Assembly (NCBI GenBank): GCA_023460085.1
Contig: JAEWRI010000031.1
Coordinates: 62,001-126,000, forward strand
Source: Bacillota bacterium
Lineage (GTDB): Bacteria > Bacillota > Clostridia > Christensenellales > SZUA-584
Length of the DNA stretch: 64,000 bases
Direction: 5' to 3'
Below the pieces are notes generated by a model. It did no database searches. It was not told the DNA's origin and was given only the letters and a program-made list of their open reading frames with translations. A program made the translations under genes and the position numbers. Positions 51,610-59,068 of the stretch are shown here, one piece after another (position 1 is the stretch's first letter; the number at the start of each line of letters is the position of its first letter).

Positions 51610-51635
51610 TAGTTTGCATTACTCACTAGGGAGAA

Positions 51636-51809
51636 ATGGCCCAAGATTATATTTCTACATTATGGCCAATAAGAATTCCGTTTGAGTTTGAGATAAATGC
51701 TCATTTATTTGGAATGGCGACATTTGACATTGGGCATTTTATTAATCCAAATACTTATACTTGTATACAAAAGTTTTCAATAATGAATATAGATTATGTA
51801 AGTAAATAA
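51636..51809 (+). CDS. Possible small protein after the Xre gene
   Basis: A 57-codon frame from ATG 51636, with AGGGAG six bases ahead of it. It reads MAQDYISTLWPIRIPFEFEI at the start and has several aromatic residues. I do not recognise it. The ribosome site and the position 26 bases after the Xre gene favour a real gene, perhaps a toxin-like partner, but it may be chance. Confidence 0.35.
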   Translation: MAQDYISTLWPIRIPFEFEINAHLFGMATFDIGHFINPNTYTCIQKFSIMNIDYVSK

Positions 51810-51955
51810 TAAACCCTGAGGCAAAGAACTTGAGATACTGAACTGATGGAGTAAAATTCGGCGTGTGAATTTCTCTTATTATCCTCTTTTGAATGAATCA
51901 CCATGGCTTGGCCAAAATATTATTAAGAATCATTCAAGGGGTGATAGAAATACAA

Positions 51956-53212
51956 TTGTACAGTCTCGAACCTATTGGAATAGGGACAGAAATGGTTGAA
52001 AGTCTGACAAGCTATTTGTCGAGACTGGCGGAGGCGCATTACGTTACAGTTGGAACGCTGATTAGTCAGGTCATAGCCGAAGAACTGGGAAAGAACTATA
52101 TCACAGAAAGCTCCCAAAAATGCGGGAGCAAATTATATAAAAATGCATTTGCTTTAAATGGGTTGGGGGTATTGACTAAAGAATTCGTTCGAGTGATATC
52201 TAATTTAACGGGATGTGATGTTTCATTTCTTACGCTACAATCCTGGAGAAACATATGCCCCGACAGAAATATTTTTCGTCCAACGAAAGCATGGTGCCCA
52301 AAATGTCTTGAAGACTGGAAAAGCAAACGGCTTCCAATCTATGAACCTCTTGTTTGGTGTTTTAAGGATGTAAGGTTATGTAAAATTCATAATGCGTTAC
52401 TAATCACCCATTGCCCTTCATGTGATTCGGGAATCCCGCTCTTAAATAGGATGTCAAGGAATGGGTACTGTTCCCATTGTAATCGTTGGCTCGGTGCTGC
52501 GGATACTCCTGATATGGAAATGGAAAGTGACCATATTTCTTGGGATTACTTCGTTACATCAACAATTGAAGACTTATTAATAAACCAGCCAAATCCTAAT
52601 ATTACGATAAGCAGCGTTAAAGGTTTTATTGATGCATTGATTGAGCAAGCAGGTGGTATAATCGGTTTTTCTAAATACTTAGGCATAGCTAAATCTATGG
52701 TTAGTGAATGGTATAGAGGATTGCATAGGCCTTCTTTCAGTATGTTATTAAAGATATGTTACTCTGTTAACACCAATCTTTTACCTGCCTTATCTAAAGA
52801 GCAATCTATTTATTTAATGAACAAGCCGGTTTTCTCATCTTCCAAACAGAAGGCCGTTAAAAGAAAGATCGATTGGAGAAAGGTTGAAGAAAATCTTATT
52901 GACATATTAAATAATGCTGAATCTGCCCCTCCATCCATGAAGGCTGTAGCTCAGGAAATGAACATTGATAGAAGATTGTTGTATTCTCATTTCCCGGGTT
53001 TGTGCAAAGCGTTATCGTCGAATTATACCTCGAGAATCCAGTTGATGAAAGAAAAACGCATTGAAGATGGACTTGAAGAAGTAAAGAAGGCTATTATAAA
53101 CGTTAGGAATCTCGGAGCCCCGCTAAATCGGGAAAATGTTGAAAAACTATTGCCTTCTACGGTTAGTTTGAGGGAGAAGCCATTTTTTGAACTTTGGAAG
53201 TCCTTAAGTTGA
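51956..53212 (+). CDS. TniQ/TnsD-family target-selection protein (right copy)
   Basis: A TniQ-domain protein of about 418 residues, a distant relative of the left copy. It has SLEPIGIGTEMVESLTSYLSRLAEAHYV at the start, zinc cysteines in AWCPKCLEDWK, LCKIHNALLITHCPSC and GYCSHCNRWLG, and a helix-turn-helix (GFSKYLGIAKSMVSEWYRGLHRPSFSMLLKIC). The start is uncertain: TTG 51956 and GTG 51941 both follow CAAGGGG; an upstream ATG has no ribosome site. It lies directly beside the right end and the tRNA-Ser target, so it is the likely homing factor recognising the tRNA region. Confidence 0.87.
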   Translation: MYSLEPIGIGTEMVESLTSYLSRLAEAHYVTVGTLISQVIAEELGKNYITESSQKCGSKLYKNAFALNGLGVLTKEFVRVISNLTGCDVSFLTLQSWRNICPDRNIFRPTKAWCPKCLEDWKSKRLPIYEPLVWCFKDVRLCKIHNALLITHCPSCDSGIPLLNRMSRNGYCSHCNRWLGAADTPDMEMESDHISWDYFVTSTIEDLLINQPNPNITISSVKGFIDALIEQAGGIIGFSKYLGIAKSMVSEWYRGLHRPSFSMLLKICYSVNTNLLPALSKEQSIYLMNKPVFSSSKQKAVKRKIDWRKVEENLIDILNNAESAPPSMKAVAQEMNIDRRLLYSHFPGLCKALSSNYTSRIQLMKEKRIEDGLEEVKKAIINVRNLGAPLNRENVEKLLPSTVSLREKPFFELWKSLS

Positions 53213-53254
53213 ATCATGCAAAGAAAAAAAGCTCATTCTTTGATTCCTGCGGTG

Positions 53255-53325
53255 GAACAATAAGTTTGCCTTCCGAAAATGGAAGCATAACCTTGCCATT
53301 TGGCAAACTTATGCTTCCTGCGATA
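53255..53325. repeat. Right end: terminal repeat and transposase-binding sites
   Basis: Sites are GAACAATAAGTTTGCC (53255-53270) and GAAGCATAACCTTGCC (53282-53297) in the same direction as the left-end sites, and the terminal copy inverted (GGCAAACTTATGCTTC, 53302-53317). The last two face each other. TTCCTGCGG at 53244-53252 repeats part of the end sequence, perhaps a decayed inner copy. Confidence 0.82.
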
Positions 53326-53347
53326 AGATCAAAACCCGTTTGGATTT
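53326..53347 (-). terminator. Right half of the split tRNA-Ser terminator plus target duplication
   Basis: AGATC (53326-53330) is the second copy of the target duplication. GTTTGGATTT (53338-53347) is the arm of the terminator stem nearer the tRNA; its partner is at 31784-31793. The loop, AGATCAAAACCC when joined, is where the transposon lies. Confidence 0.85.
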
Positions 53348-53355
53348 ATATGAAA

Positions 53356-53443
<88 letters not shown>

Positions 53444-53454
53444 AAAGCATCGTC

Positions 53455-53484
53455 AGTATAACAAAACGCGGGCCACTCCGTCAA
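53455..53484 (-). promoter_or_regulatory. tRNA-Ser promoter
   Basis: TTGACG (53484-53479) and TATACT (53460-53455) with 18 bp between, about 12 bases before the tRNA 5' end. Confidence 0.75.
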
Positions 53485-53674
53485 GGATATACACAGTCCA
53501 CAGATTGCACGGCGATCATAATATTGTGCAAAAAATTTAAAGATAGTACAATACGAAAGCAGGCCCGGCAATTATAATAAGGAAGTATCCGGCGGTATAG
53601 GCTGCCGCGGCCCGAATATTTCATTCATCACGGTCTCATGATAGAATAGAGTAAAGAAAACGTTGGCGGTAACA

Positions 53675-54916
53675 ATGGGCAAGCTGGATACGGCGCATTC
53701 CCTAGTACACACCTTTGGCAATGCGGTAGGCGTAAATTGCTTTGTGGTGGATATGGAGTCGCGCGGAACGAGCATCGGCGGAAGCTGCGAGTTTTGTACG
53801 TGCTGCCAGGCAAAGCAGTTGGCCGAGGGCGGGCGTGTGCGCTGTGAAAATCTGATGGAATATGCCACCGTACAGTCGGAGCGGTGGGGCGGAAAGTACG
53901 AGTTTCTTTGCCCCGCGGGCGCGGCATTTATTGCGGCGGCGGGTCTTCGGCAGGGAATGCTGGATTACGGTCTGATTGCCGGGCCGTTTCTGATGGTCAA
54001 TGCGCAGGACCTCATCGACGAAGGGATGGGCGGGCTGTTTACCGGCGCGGCGAAGGACGTTACGGCGGCTGTGAAGCGCCTGCCATATATTGAAGCGAAG
54101 CGCGTTTCATCGCTGGCGGATATGCTGTTCATGCTTACAGCATTTTCGGAGCATCGCGACAGCGAAGATATTCGGTTGGCAGAGCAGACCAGCGCGCGGT
54201 ATAACGAGATATTCTCCGCGTTTGAAGAGCGCAAGTCGGGCGCGCGTGAGGCGGCATATCCGCTGGAAACGGAAAGACAGCTGCAGCGCTACATCGCCTC
54301 GGGAGATAAGACGGCTGCGCAGCGCGCACTCAACGAGATACTGGGCGCTATCTTTTTTGCCTCGGGCGCGGATTTCACGGCGATTAAGACACGCGTGACG
54401 GAGCTGCTGGTGCTGCTCTCTCGCGCGGCCATAGAGGGTGGCGCGGAGCCGGGGCGCATCTTCGGCATGAGCCGGGACTATCTCGGCGAAGTGATGCGGT
54501 TCACAAATCTGGAGGATTTGAGCGCGTGGCTTTCCGGTATGCTCACGAGCTTTACGAGCCTTGTGTTTGCGGCCCCGGATGCGAAGCACACCGACACGAT
54601 ACAAAAGGTGATGGAGTACGTGAGCGCAAACTATATGAAGCGCATCACACTGAACGATATATCCGAGCATGTGGCCTTCAGCGTATCTTACCTCAGCCGT
54701 ATGTTCAAGGAAGAGAAAGGCATCAACCTGACGTCGTATATCAACGAGGTGCGTGTGCGCAACGCCAAGCTTCTGCTGAAGGACAGCAGCGTCGCGCTTT
54801 CTCAGGTGGCTTACCTCACCGGCTTCGACGACCAGAGCTATTTCTCCAAGGTATTCAAGAAACACACCGGCATGACGCCGGGGAAATACCGCGAAAAGCG
54901 GGGCATCACAAAATAA
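53675..54916 (+). CDS. PocR sensory domain - AraC-family regulator
   Basis: A 413-residue transcription activator. The first 160 residues are a PocR-type sensory domain with CEFCTCCQ and a later cysteine in VRCENLM, probably metal- or ligand-binding. The last 100 residues are the two helix-turn-helices of AraC: ITLNDISEHVAFSVSYLSRMFKEEKGINLTSYINEVRVRNAKLLL and VALSQVAYLTGFDDQSYFSKVFKKHTGMTPGKYREKR. The start at ATG 53675 is preceded by GGCGG. PocR regulators often control propanediol or cobalamin pathways; the corrinoid gene 12 bases after its stop fits that. Confidence 0.85.
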   Translation: MGKLDTAHSLVHTFGNAVGVNCFVVDMESRGTSIGGSCEFCTCCQAKQLAEGGRVRCENLMEYATVQSERWGGKYEFLCPAGAAFIAAAGLRQGMLDYGLIAGPFLMVNAQDLIDEGMGGLFTGAAKDVTAAVKRLPYIEAKRVSSLADMLFMLTAFSEHRDSEDIRLAEQTSARYNEIFSAFEERKSGAREAAYPLETERQLQRYIASGDKTAAQRALNEILGAIFFASGADFTAIKTRVTELLVLLSRAAIEGGAEPGRIFGMSRDYLGEVMRFTNLEDLSAWLSGMLTSFTSLVFAAPDAKHTDTIQKVMEYVSANYMKRITLNDISEHVAFSVSYLSRMFKEEKGINLTSYINEVRVRNAKLLLKDSSVALSQVAYLTGFDDQSYFSKVFKKHTGMTPGKYREKRGITK

Positions 54917-54928
54917 CGGAGGGATATT

Positions 54929-55564
54929 ATGAGCATATTCGAAGAGATGAGTTCATTTCTGCAGCAGGGACGTGCGCCTAAGGTAAAGGAACTGGTTGCG
55001 CAGGCGCTGGAAGCCGGCGAAGACGCCGGTCGTATTCTCAACGAGGGTCTGCTGTCCGGCATGGCCATCGTCGGCGAAAAGTTCAAGAATAACGAAGTAT
55101 ATGTACCGGAGGTGCTGATTGCGGCGCGCGCGATGAACGCCGGCATGGAGATTCTGAAGCCCGCGCTTTCGAGCGGCAACATCAAATCCCGCGGCAAGGC
55201 GGTGCTGGGCACCGTCAAGGGCGACCTGCATGACATCGGTAAGAATCTGGTCAAGATCATGCTGGAGGGCAAGGGCATCGAGGTTATCGACCTGGGCACC
55301 GATGTTTCGCCCGAGAAGTTCATACAGACTGCGCTGGATCAGGAAGCGGATATTGTTGCCTGCTCGGCGCTGCTGACGACCACGATGGGCGTAATGAAGG
55401 ACGTTGTGGAAAAAGCAGTGGAAATGGGCGTGCGCGATAAGATTCATATTATGGTAGGCGGCGCGCCGGTAACCGAGAGCTACAAAACGTCTATCGGCGC
55501 GGACTATTATGCGTCCGACGCGGCATCGGCATCGGATATCGCGCTTCAGATCTGCACCGCGTAA
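54929..55564 (+). CDS. Corrinoid-binding protein of a methyltransferase system
   Basis: A 211-residue cobalamin protein of the MtbC/MttC/MtmC type. The N-terminal four-helix cap (1-85) contains LLSGMAIVGEKFKNNEVYVPEVLIAARAMNAGM. The Rossmann domain has the cobalt-binding TVKGDLHDIGKNLVKIML (histidine lower ligand), DLGTDVSPEKF and VGGAPVTESY. The protein carries a methyl group between a substrate methyltransferase and a second enzyme, but neither is nearby. A GGAGG site lies before the ATG. Together with the PocR regulator it may be an orphan pair that reads or serves genes elsewhere. Confidence 0.9.
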   Translation: MSIFEEMSSFLQQGRAPKVKELVAQALEAGEDAGRILNEGLLSGMAIVGEKFKNNEVYVPEVLIAARAMNAGMEILKPALSSGNIKSRGKAVLGTVKGDLHDIGKNLVKIMLEGKGIEVIDLGTDVSPEKFIQTALDQEADIVACSALLTTTMGVMKDVVEKAVEMGVRDKIHIMVGGAPVTESYKTSIGADYYASDAASASDIALQICTA

Positions 55565-55590
55565 GCGCTGCGCCAGGTTTACACACAAAG

Positions 55591-55619
55591 CAGGGGACGG
55601 AATGCCGTCTCCTGTTTTT
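55591..55619 (+). terminator. Terminator after the corrinoid protein gene
   Basis: CAGGGGACGG and CCGTCTCCTG form the stem with one G-U pair and an AATG loop; TTTTT follows. Confidence 0.85.
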
Positions 55620-55620
55620 A

Positions 55621-55851
55621 TCATCCGGCGTCTTCGTACGTAATATCGAAAACGCCCTGAGGCGTATAGTCTCCGGCAAGCAGTTTTTCAATGCGGCTTA
55701 CCCGCTGTGCGTTTTCGGCAGGGTGTTCTTCCGGGTTTAGGCCCTCGGGGTCAATGAAGCAGGCGACCAGGGAAATGAACTCGCGCTCCGTCAGTTCGGG
55801 TACGGTTTTCCCATACAAACAATTGCATGTATTACTCTCCTTATAGTACAA
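55621..55851 (-). CDS. Small hypothetical protein, possible start frameshift
   Basis: A frame of up to 76 codons, ending EREFISLVACFIDPEG, NPEEHPAENAQRVSRIEKLL and PQGVFDITYEDAG. I do not recognise it. The frame has only TTG starts (55851 or 55818). An AAGGAGAG site is correctly placed for ATG 55827, which is in a different frame, so the gene may be frameshifted near its 5' end, or start at TTG 55818. Confidence 0.4.
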   Translation of the reverse strand: MYYKESNTCNCLYGKTVPELTEREFISLVACFIDPEGLNPEEHPAENAQRVSRIEKLLAGDYTPQGVFDITYEDAG

Positions 55852-56104
55852 CTGTGTATGGTATCATGCTGTAACGACAACATCAAACCGGTATATAGAA
55901 GTAAGAAAGTGTATTTGATTATTTTTTGGAGCATCCGATCCGTTTTCGATATTCAGTGGCATGCGGCTTCATATTTGGCGGATTACTGATGTATTTGCCT
56001 GTGGGCAATACGGATTTAATATTTCAAGCGTTGCTGAGATGCAAAACCCGGCCTGGTGACGCTGCTGAAGTTGGGATGAAAACACTTCCTGCTGTAAATT
56101 TCAG

Positions 56105-56133
56105 TTGTATTTGAAGATTTACGATGGTATAAT
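56105..56133 (+). promoter_or_regulatory. rpsF operon promoter
   Basis: TTGTAT (56105-56110), 17 bp, TATAAT (56128-56133), 95 bases before the rpsF start. Confidence 0.65.
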
Positions 56134-56156
56134 CATTCAGCGTAGCGCTTCTTGCT

Positions 56157-56200
56157 CCGCGCCCTGTCGCGGGGCCACATCTGAACCGAAGCGATTCGGT
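56157..56200 (+). promoter_or_regulatory. rpsF leader hairpins (possible S6:S18 control site)
   Basis: Two stems in the leader: CCGCG/CGCGG (56157-56172) and ACCGAA-GCGA-TTCGGT (56185-56200). The rpsF leader in many bacteria binds the S6:S18 complex for feedback control. I did not confirm the conserved bulge of that motif. Confidence 0.4.
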
Positions 56201-56228
56201 ACAGAGAGTCCATAAGGAGGTACACACG

Positions 56229-56510
56229 ATGAACAAGTACGAAAGCATGTACATTTTGAAGCCGGACATCGACGAGGAGACGAGAAAGTCTATCGTCGAG
56301 CGTTTCAAAAACCTCGTTGAGGAAAACGGCGGCAAAATTGAGAAGATTGACGAATGGGGCACGCGTAAGCTGGCGTACGAGATTAATTATATCTCGGAAG
56401 GCTATTACGTGCTGATGACATTCGAAGCTTCGCCATCGCTTCCGCTTGAGCTGGAACGCAATTATAACATTCATGATGGCGTGCTCCGGTACAACATTAT
56501 CCGTCTGTAA
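56229..56510 (+). CDS. rpsF: 30S ribosomal protein S6
   Basis: A 93-residue small-subunit protein, the normal length. MNKYESMYILKPDIDEETRKSIVERFKNLVEENGGKIEKIDEWGTRKLAYEI is the typical S6 N-terminus; RYNIIRL is its C-terminus. AAGGAGG lies just before the ATG. First gene of rpsF-ssb-rpsR. Confidence 0.97.
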   Translation: MNKYESMYILKPDIDEETRKSIVERFKNLVEENGGKIEKIDEWGTRKLAYEINYISEGYYVLMTFEASPSLPLELERNYNIHDGVLRYNIIRL

Positions 56511-56524
56511 AGGAAGGTAGAGCG

Positions 56525-56950
56525 ATGAACAGGGCGATACTGATTGGAAATCTGGCGCGCGATCCGGAACTGAGAACCACCTCCTCCGGCATTTCCGTCT
56601 GCACGTTTACCGTGGCGGTAAGCCGCGGCTTCGGAGACAAGAAGGAGACGGATTTCCTGCCGGTGGTCACCTGGAGGGCGCTCGCGGAAAACTGCGGGAA
56701 GTTCCTGGCCAAGGGCCGCAAGGTGGGCGTATCGGGACGGATACAGACGCGGAGCTATGACGCGCAAAACGGTGAAAAGCGCTACGTCACCGAAATTGTC
56801 GCGGACGATGTCGAGTTTTTATCGCCTAAGGGTGAGGGCGGAAGCAGCGCGCGCATGCAGGACGTGCCGCCGCCGCCGGATGACGCGGGCCTGTTCGGGG
56901 ATGAGCAGGGAGATTTTGAACCGCTTGATGACGAGCAGATGCCCTTCTGA
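56525..56950 (+). CDS. ssb: Single-stranded DNA-binding protein
   Basis: A 141-residue SSB that coats single-stranded DNA in replication and repair. The OB fold begins MNRAILIGNLARDPELRTTSSGISVCTFTVAV and continues DFLPVVTWRALAENCGKFLAKGRKVGVSGRIQTRSYDAQ. The acidic tail ends DDEQMPF, the partner-binding end matching the usual DDDIPF. Between rpsF and rpsR as usual in Bacillota. Confidence 0.96.
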   Translation: MNRAILIGNLARDPELRTTSSGISVCTFTVAVSRGFGDKKETDFLPVVTWRALAENCGKFLAKGRKVGVSGRIQTRSYDAQNGEKRYVTEIVADDVEFLSPKGEGGSSARMQDVPPPPDDAGLFGDEQGDFEPLDDEQMPF

Positions 56951-56969
56951 GTAAAAAAGGAGTTTAGCT

Positions 56970-57233
56970 ATGGCAGCCAATATGAATACCGATGACAAGG
57001 GTCAAAGGAAGATGCGCCGCGGAAGGCCGAAGCGCAAGATTTGTGCCTTTTGTGCGGATAAGTCCAAGAGCATCGACTACAAGGACACGGCGAAGCTGCG
57101 CCGCTTCCTGACGGAACGCGGTAAGATTCAGCCCCGCCGCACCTCCGGCGTATGCGCGAAGCACCAGCGCGAGCTGGCGATGGCAGTGAAGCGCGCCCGT
57201 ATGATGGCGCTGCTGCCCTATTCGCAGGACTGA
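56970..57233 (+). CDS. rpsR: 30S ribosomal protein S18
   Basis: An 87-residue basic small-subunit protein that pairs with S6. The core is ICAFCADKSKSIDYKDTAKLRRFLTERGKIQPRRTSGVCAKHQRELAMAVKRARMMALLPY, including the cysteines of the zinc-type S18. AAAAAGGAG precedes the ATG. Confidence 0.97.
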   Translation: MAANMNTDDKGQRKMRRGRPKRKICAFCADKSKSIDYKDTAKLRRFLTERGKIQPRRTSGVCAKHQRELAMAVKRARMMALLPYSQD

Positions 57234-57250
57234 AAAACACAACATATGGG

Positions 57251-57278
57251 GAGAGTGGTGGAATGCCGCTCTCTTTTT
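57251..57278 (+). terminator. Terminator of the rpsF operon
   Basis: GAGAGTGG and CCGCTCTC (one G-U pair) around a 7-base loop, then TTTTT. Confidence 0.85.
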
Positions 57279-57328
57279 ATATGAGGGGTTTCCCCGCAAG
57301 TACGGTGCGCGGCGGGACGATTCGGGGG

Positions 57329-57356
57329 TTTACGCGCGCCGGGAACGTTGTATAAT
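57329..57356 (+). promoter_or_regulatory. Promoter of the phosphoglucomutase gene
   Basis: TATAAT at 57351-57356 with a weak TTTACG at 57329-57334 (16 bp apart), then GGAGGTAC before the ATG at 57374. Confidence 0.5.
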
Positions 57357-57373
57357 AACGCTGGAGGTACGGT

Positions 57374-59068
57374 ATGGGCTATATGGAAGAGTACGCGCGC
57401 TGGCGCGCGTGGGCGAAGGACGCGGAAGTAAGCGCGGAATTACGCGATATTGAAGGGGACGACGAGGCCATCAAAAGCCGTTTTGCGGTGGAAATGTCCT
57501 TTGGTACGGCAGGGCTGCGCAGCCGTCTCGGCGCGGGTCCCGGACGTATGAACGTCTACACCGTGGGGCGCGCGACACAGGGCCTTGCCGCGTACGTAAA
57601 GGCGCAGCGCGGCGAAGGGGACGGCATGGTTGTGGCTTACGATACGCGTAAAAATTCGGATGTTTTTGCGTGGGAGACGGCGCTGTGCTTTGCGGCAAAC
57701 GGCGTGAAGACGTATCTGTTCAGCCAGCCGACGAGCGTACCGGAGCTGTCGTTCTCCATACTGCACCTGGGGGCATTCGGCGGCGTGGCCATCACCGCGA
57801 GCCACAACCCCAAGGACTATAACGGCTACAAGGCGTTCGCGTCCTGGGGCGGTCAGCTGCTGGGCGACGCTTCCGAAGAGGTGATGCGCCGGATCGATGC
57901 CATTTCCTTTGGCGATACCAGGACCATGAAGCGCGAGGACGCGCTGGAAAGCGGCCTGCTTACCGTGCTGGGCAGCGAAACAGATGAGGCGTACTATACG
58001 CGGCTGCTGGGCATGGCGCGGCATCCCGAGAATATTCAGCAGTACGGAAGCCAAATCAAGGCGGTGTACACGCCGCTGTACGGCACGGGCATGCGCACGT
58101 TTGAAGCGACCGCGCTGAAGCTGCCGTACCGCGTGAGCGTGGTGGAGAGCCAGCGGCAGCCCAACCCGGCGTTCCCCGGCCTGGACGCGCCCAACCCGGA
58201 GGATGTGCGCGCGATGGCGGAGGCCATGCGCATTGCCCGGGAAACGGGCGCGGATATCGCGCTGGGATCGGACCCGGACGCGGACCGGATGGGCGCGGCG
58301 ATACCCGACGGCGCGGGTGGATACACGATGCTCACGGGCAATCAGGTGGGCTGCATACTGACGGATTACCTGCTGCGCTGCCGTGCCGAGTCGGGGCAGA
58401 TACGGCCTTCCGACTTCATCGTCAAGTCCTTTGTTTCCACACGCATGGCAGACGACATCACGCGGCGCTTCGGCATACGCTGCATGACGATTCCCACGGG
58501 CTTCAAATATATCTCCGACGCCATCCATACCCATCCGCAGGATCATTTCGTATTCGGCTTCGAGGAAAGCTGCGGTTTTCTCGCGGATGATTTTGTGCGT
58601 GAGAAGGACGGCGTCATGGCGGCGCTGCTGCTGCTGGAGGTGCTCTGCGAATGCAAAAAGAAGGGCGTTTCGCTGCTCGGACATCTGAACGCACTGTATG
58701 AAACCTATGGCTGGCACAAGGAAAAGGTCATCGCGGCGACGTACGAGGGTTTATCCGGCATGGAAAAAATCAAGGGGATCATGGCGGGTCTGCGCGCCCA
58801 GCCGCCCGAAATGCTGGGCGGACAGCGTGTCGTCTGCCGTATTGACTACGAAGCGGGTACGATGGACGACGGAGTATGCGCAAAGCCTTACGACTTCCCG
58901 CGTACCGACGCGCTGGAGTTTGCGCTGCCGTCCGGTTGGCTGGTGATCCGACCCTCCGGCACGGAGCCCAAGGTGCGCGTATACTGCGGTGTCCGCGAGG
59001 CGACCGAAGAGGCCTCGGCGGCGCTGCTGGCGGCGCTGGCGGCCGACGCGCAGCGGCTGCTGGCTTAA
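57374..59068 (+). CDS. Phosphoglucomutase/phosphomannomutase
   Basis: A 564-residue alpha-D-phosphohexomutase that interconverts hexose 1- and 6-phosphates. The phosphoserine loop is ITASHNPKDYNGYK (about residue 140), the metal loop is LGSDPDADRMGAAIP (about 300), the sugar loop is GFEESCGFLADDFVREKDG and the phosphate site is RPSGTEPKVRVY. The N-terminus FAVEMSFGTAGLRSRLGAGPGRMN is typical of the long bacterial PGM group used for glucose. A GGAGG site is at the ATG. It ends 4 bases within the convergent hisC gene. Confidence 0.94.
   Translation: MGYMEEYARWRAWAKDAEVSAELRDIEGDDEAIKSRFAVEMSFGTAGLRSRLGAGPGRMNVYTVGRATQGLAAYVKAQRGEGDGMVVAYDTRKNSDVFAWETALCFAANGVKTYLFSQPTSVPELSFSILHLGAFGGVAITASHNPKDYNGYKAFASWGGQLLGDASEEVMRRIDAISFGDTRTMKREDALESGLLTVLGSETDEAYYTRLLGMARHPENIQQYGSQIKAVYTPLYGTGMRTFEATALKLPYRVSVVESQRQPNPAFPGLDAPNPEDVRAMAEAMRIARETGADIALGSDPDADRMGAAIPDGAGGYTMLTGNQVGCILTDYLLRCRAESGQIRPSDFIVKSFVSTRMADDITRRFGIRCMTIPTGFKYISDAIHTHPQDHFVFGFEESCGFLADDFVREKDGVMAALLLLEVLCECKKKGVSLLGHLNALYETYGWHKEKVIAATYEGLSGMEKIKGIMAGLRAQPPEMLGGQRVVCRIDYEAGTMDDGVCAKPYDFPRTDALEFALPSGWLVIRPSGTEPKVRVYCGVREATEEASAALLAALAADAQRLLA

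Larger units (their letters stand above)
31799..53325. mobile_element. Tn7-like transposon at tRNA-Ser, 21.5 kb
   Basis: A complete element. Both ends start with T and share a 24-bp imperfect inverted repeat (20 of 24 identical; L 31799-31822, R 53302-53325). Seven copies of a 16-bp site resembling GAACCATAAGTTTGCC lie at the ends, as expected for transposase binding. The 5-bp duplication AGATC flanks it, the size used by Tn7/Tn5053 relatives. Transposition genes: TnsA-TnsB fusion, TnsC and a TniQ at the left, a second TniQ at the right end next to tRNA-Ser. Cargo: type I restriction-modification, TIR-Sel1, and a radical-SAM peptide cassette. The block is A+T-rich compared with both flanks. 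No CRISPR array or cas gene was seen. Confidence 0.92.

Noticed and set aside
57440..58717. 425-codon minus-strand frame opposite the phosphoglucomutase gene
   Set aside because: Arg/His-rich shadow typical of antisense frames in G+C-rich genes.
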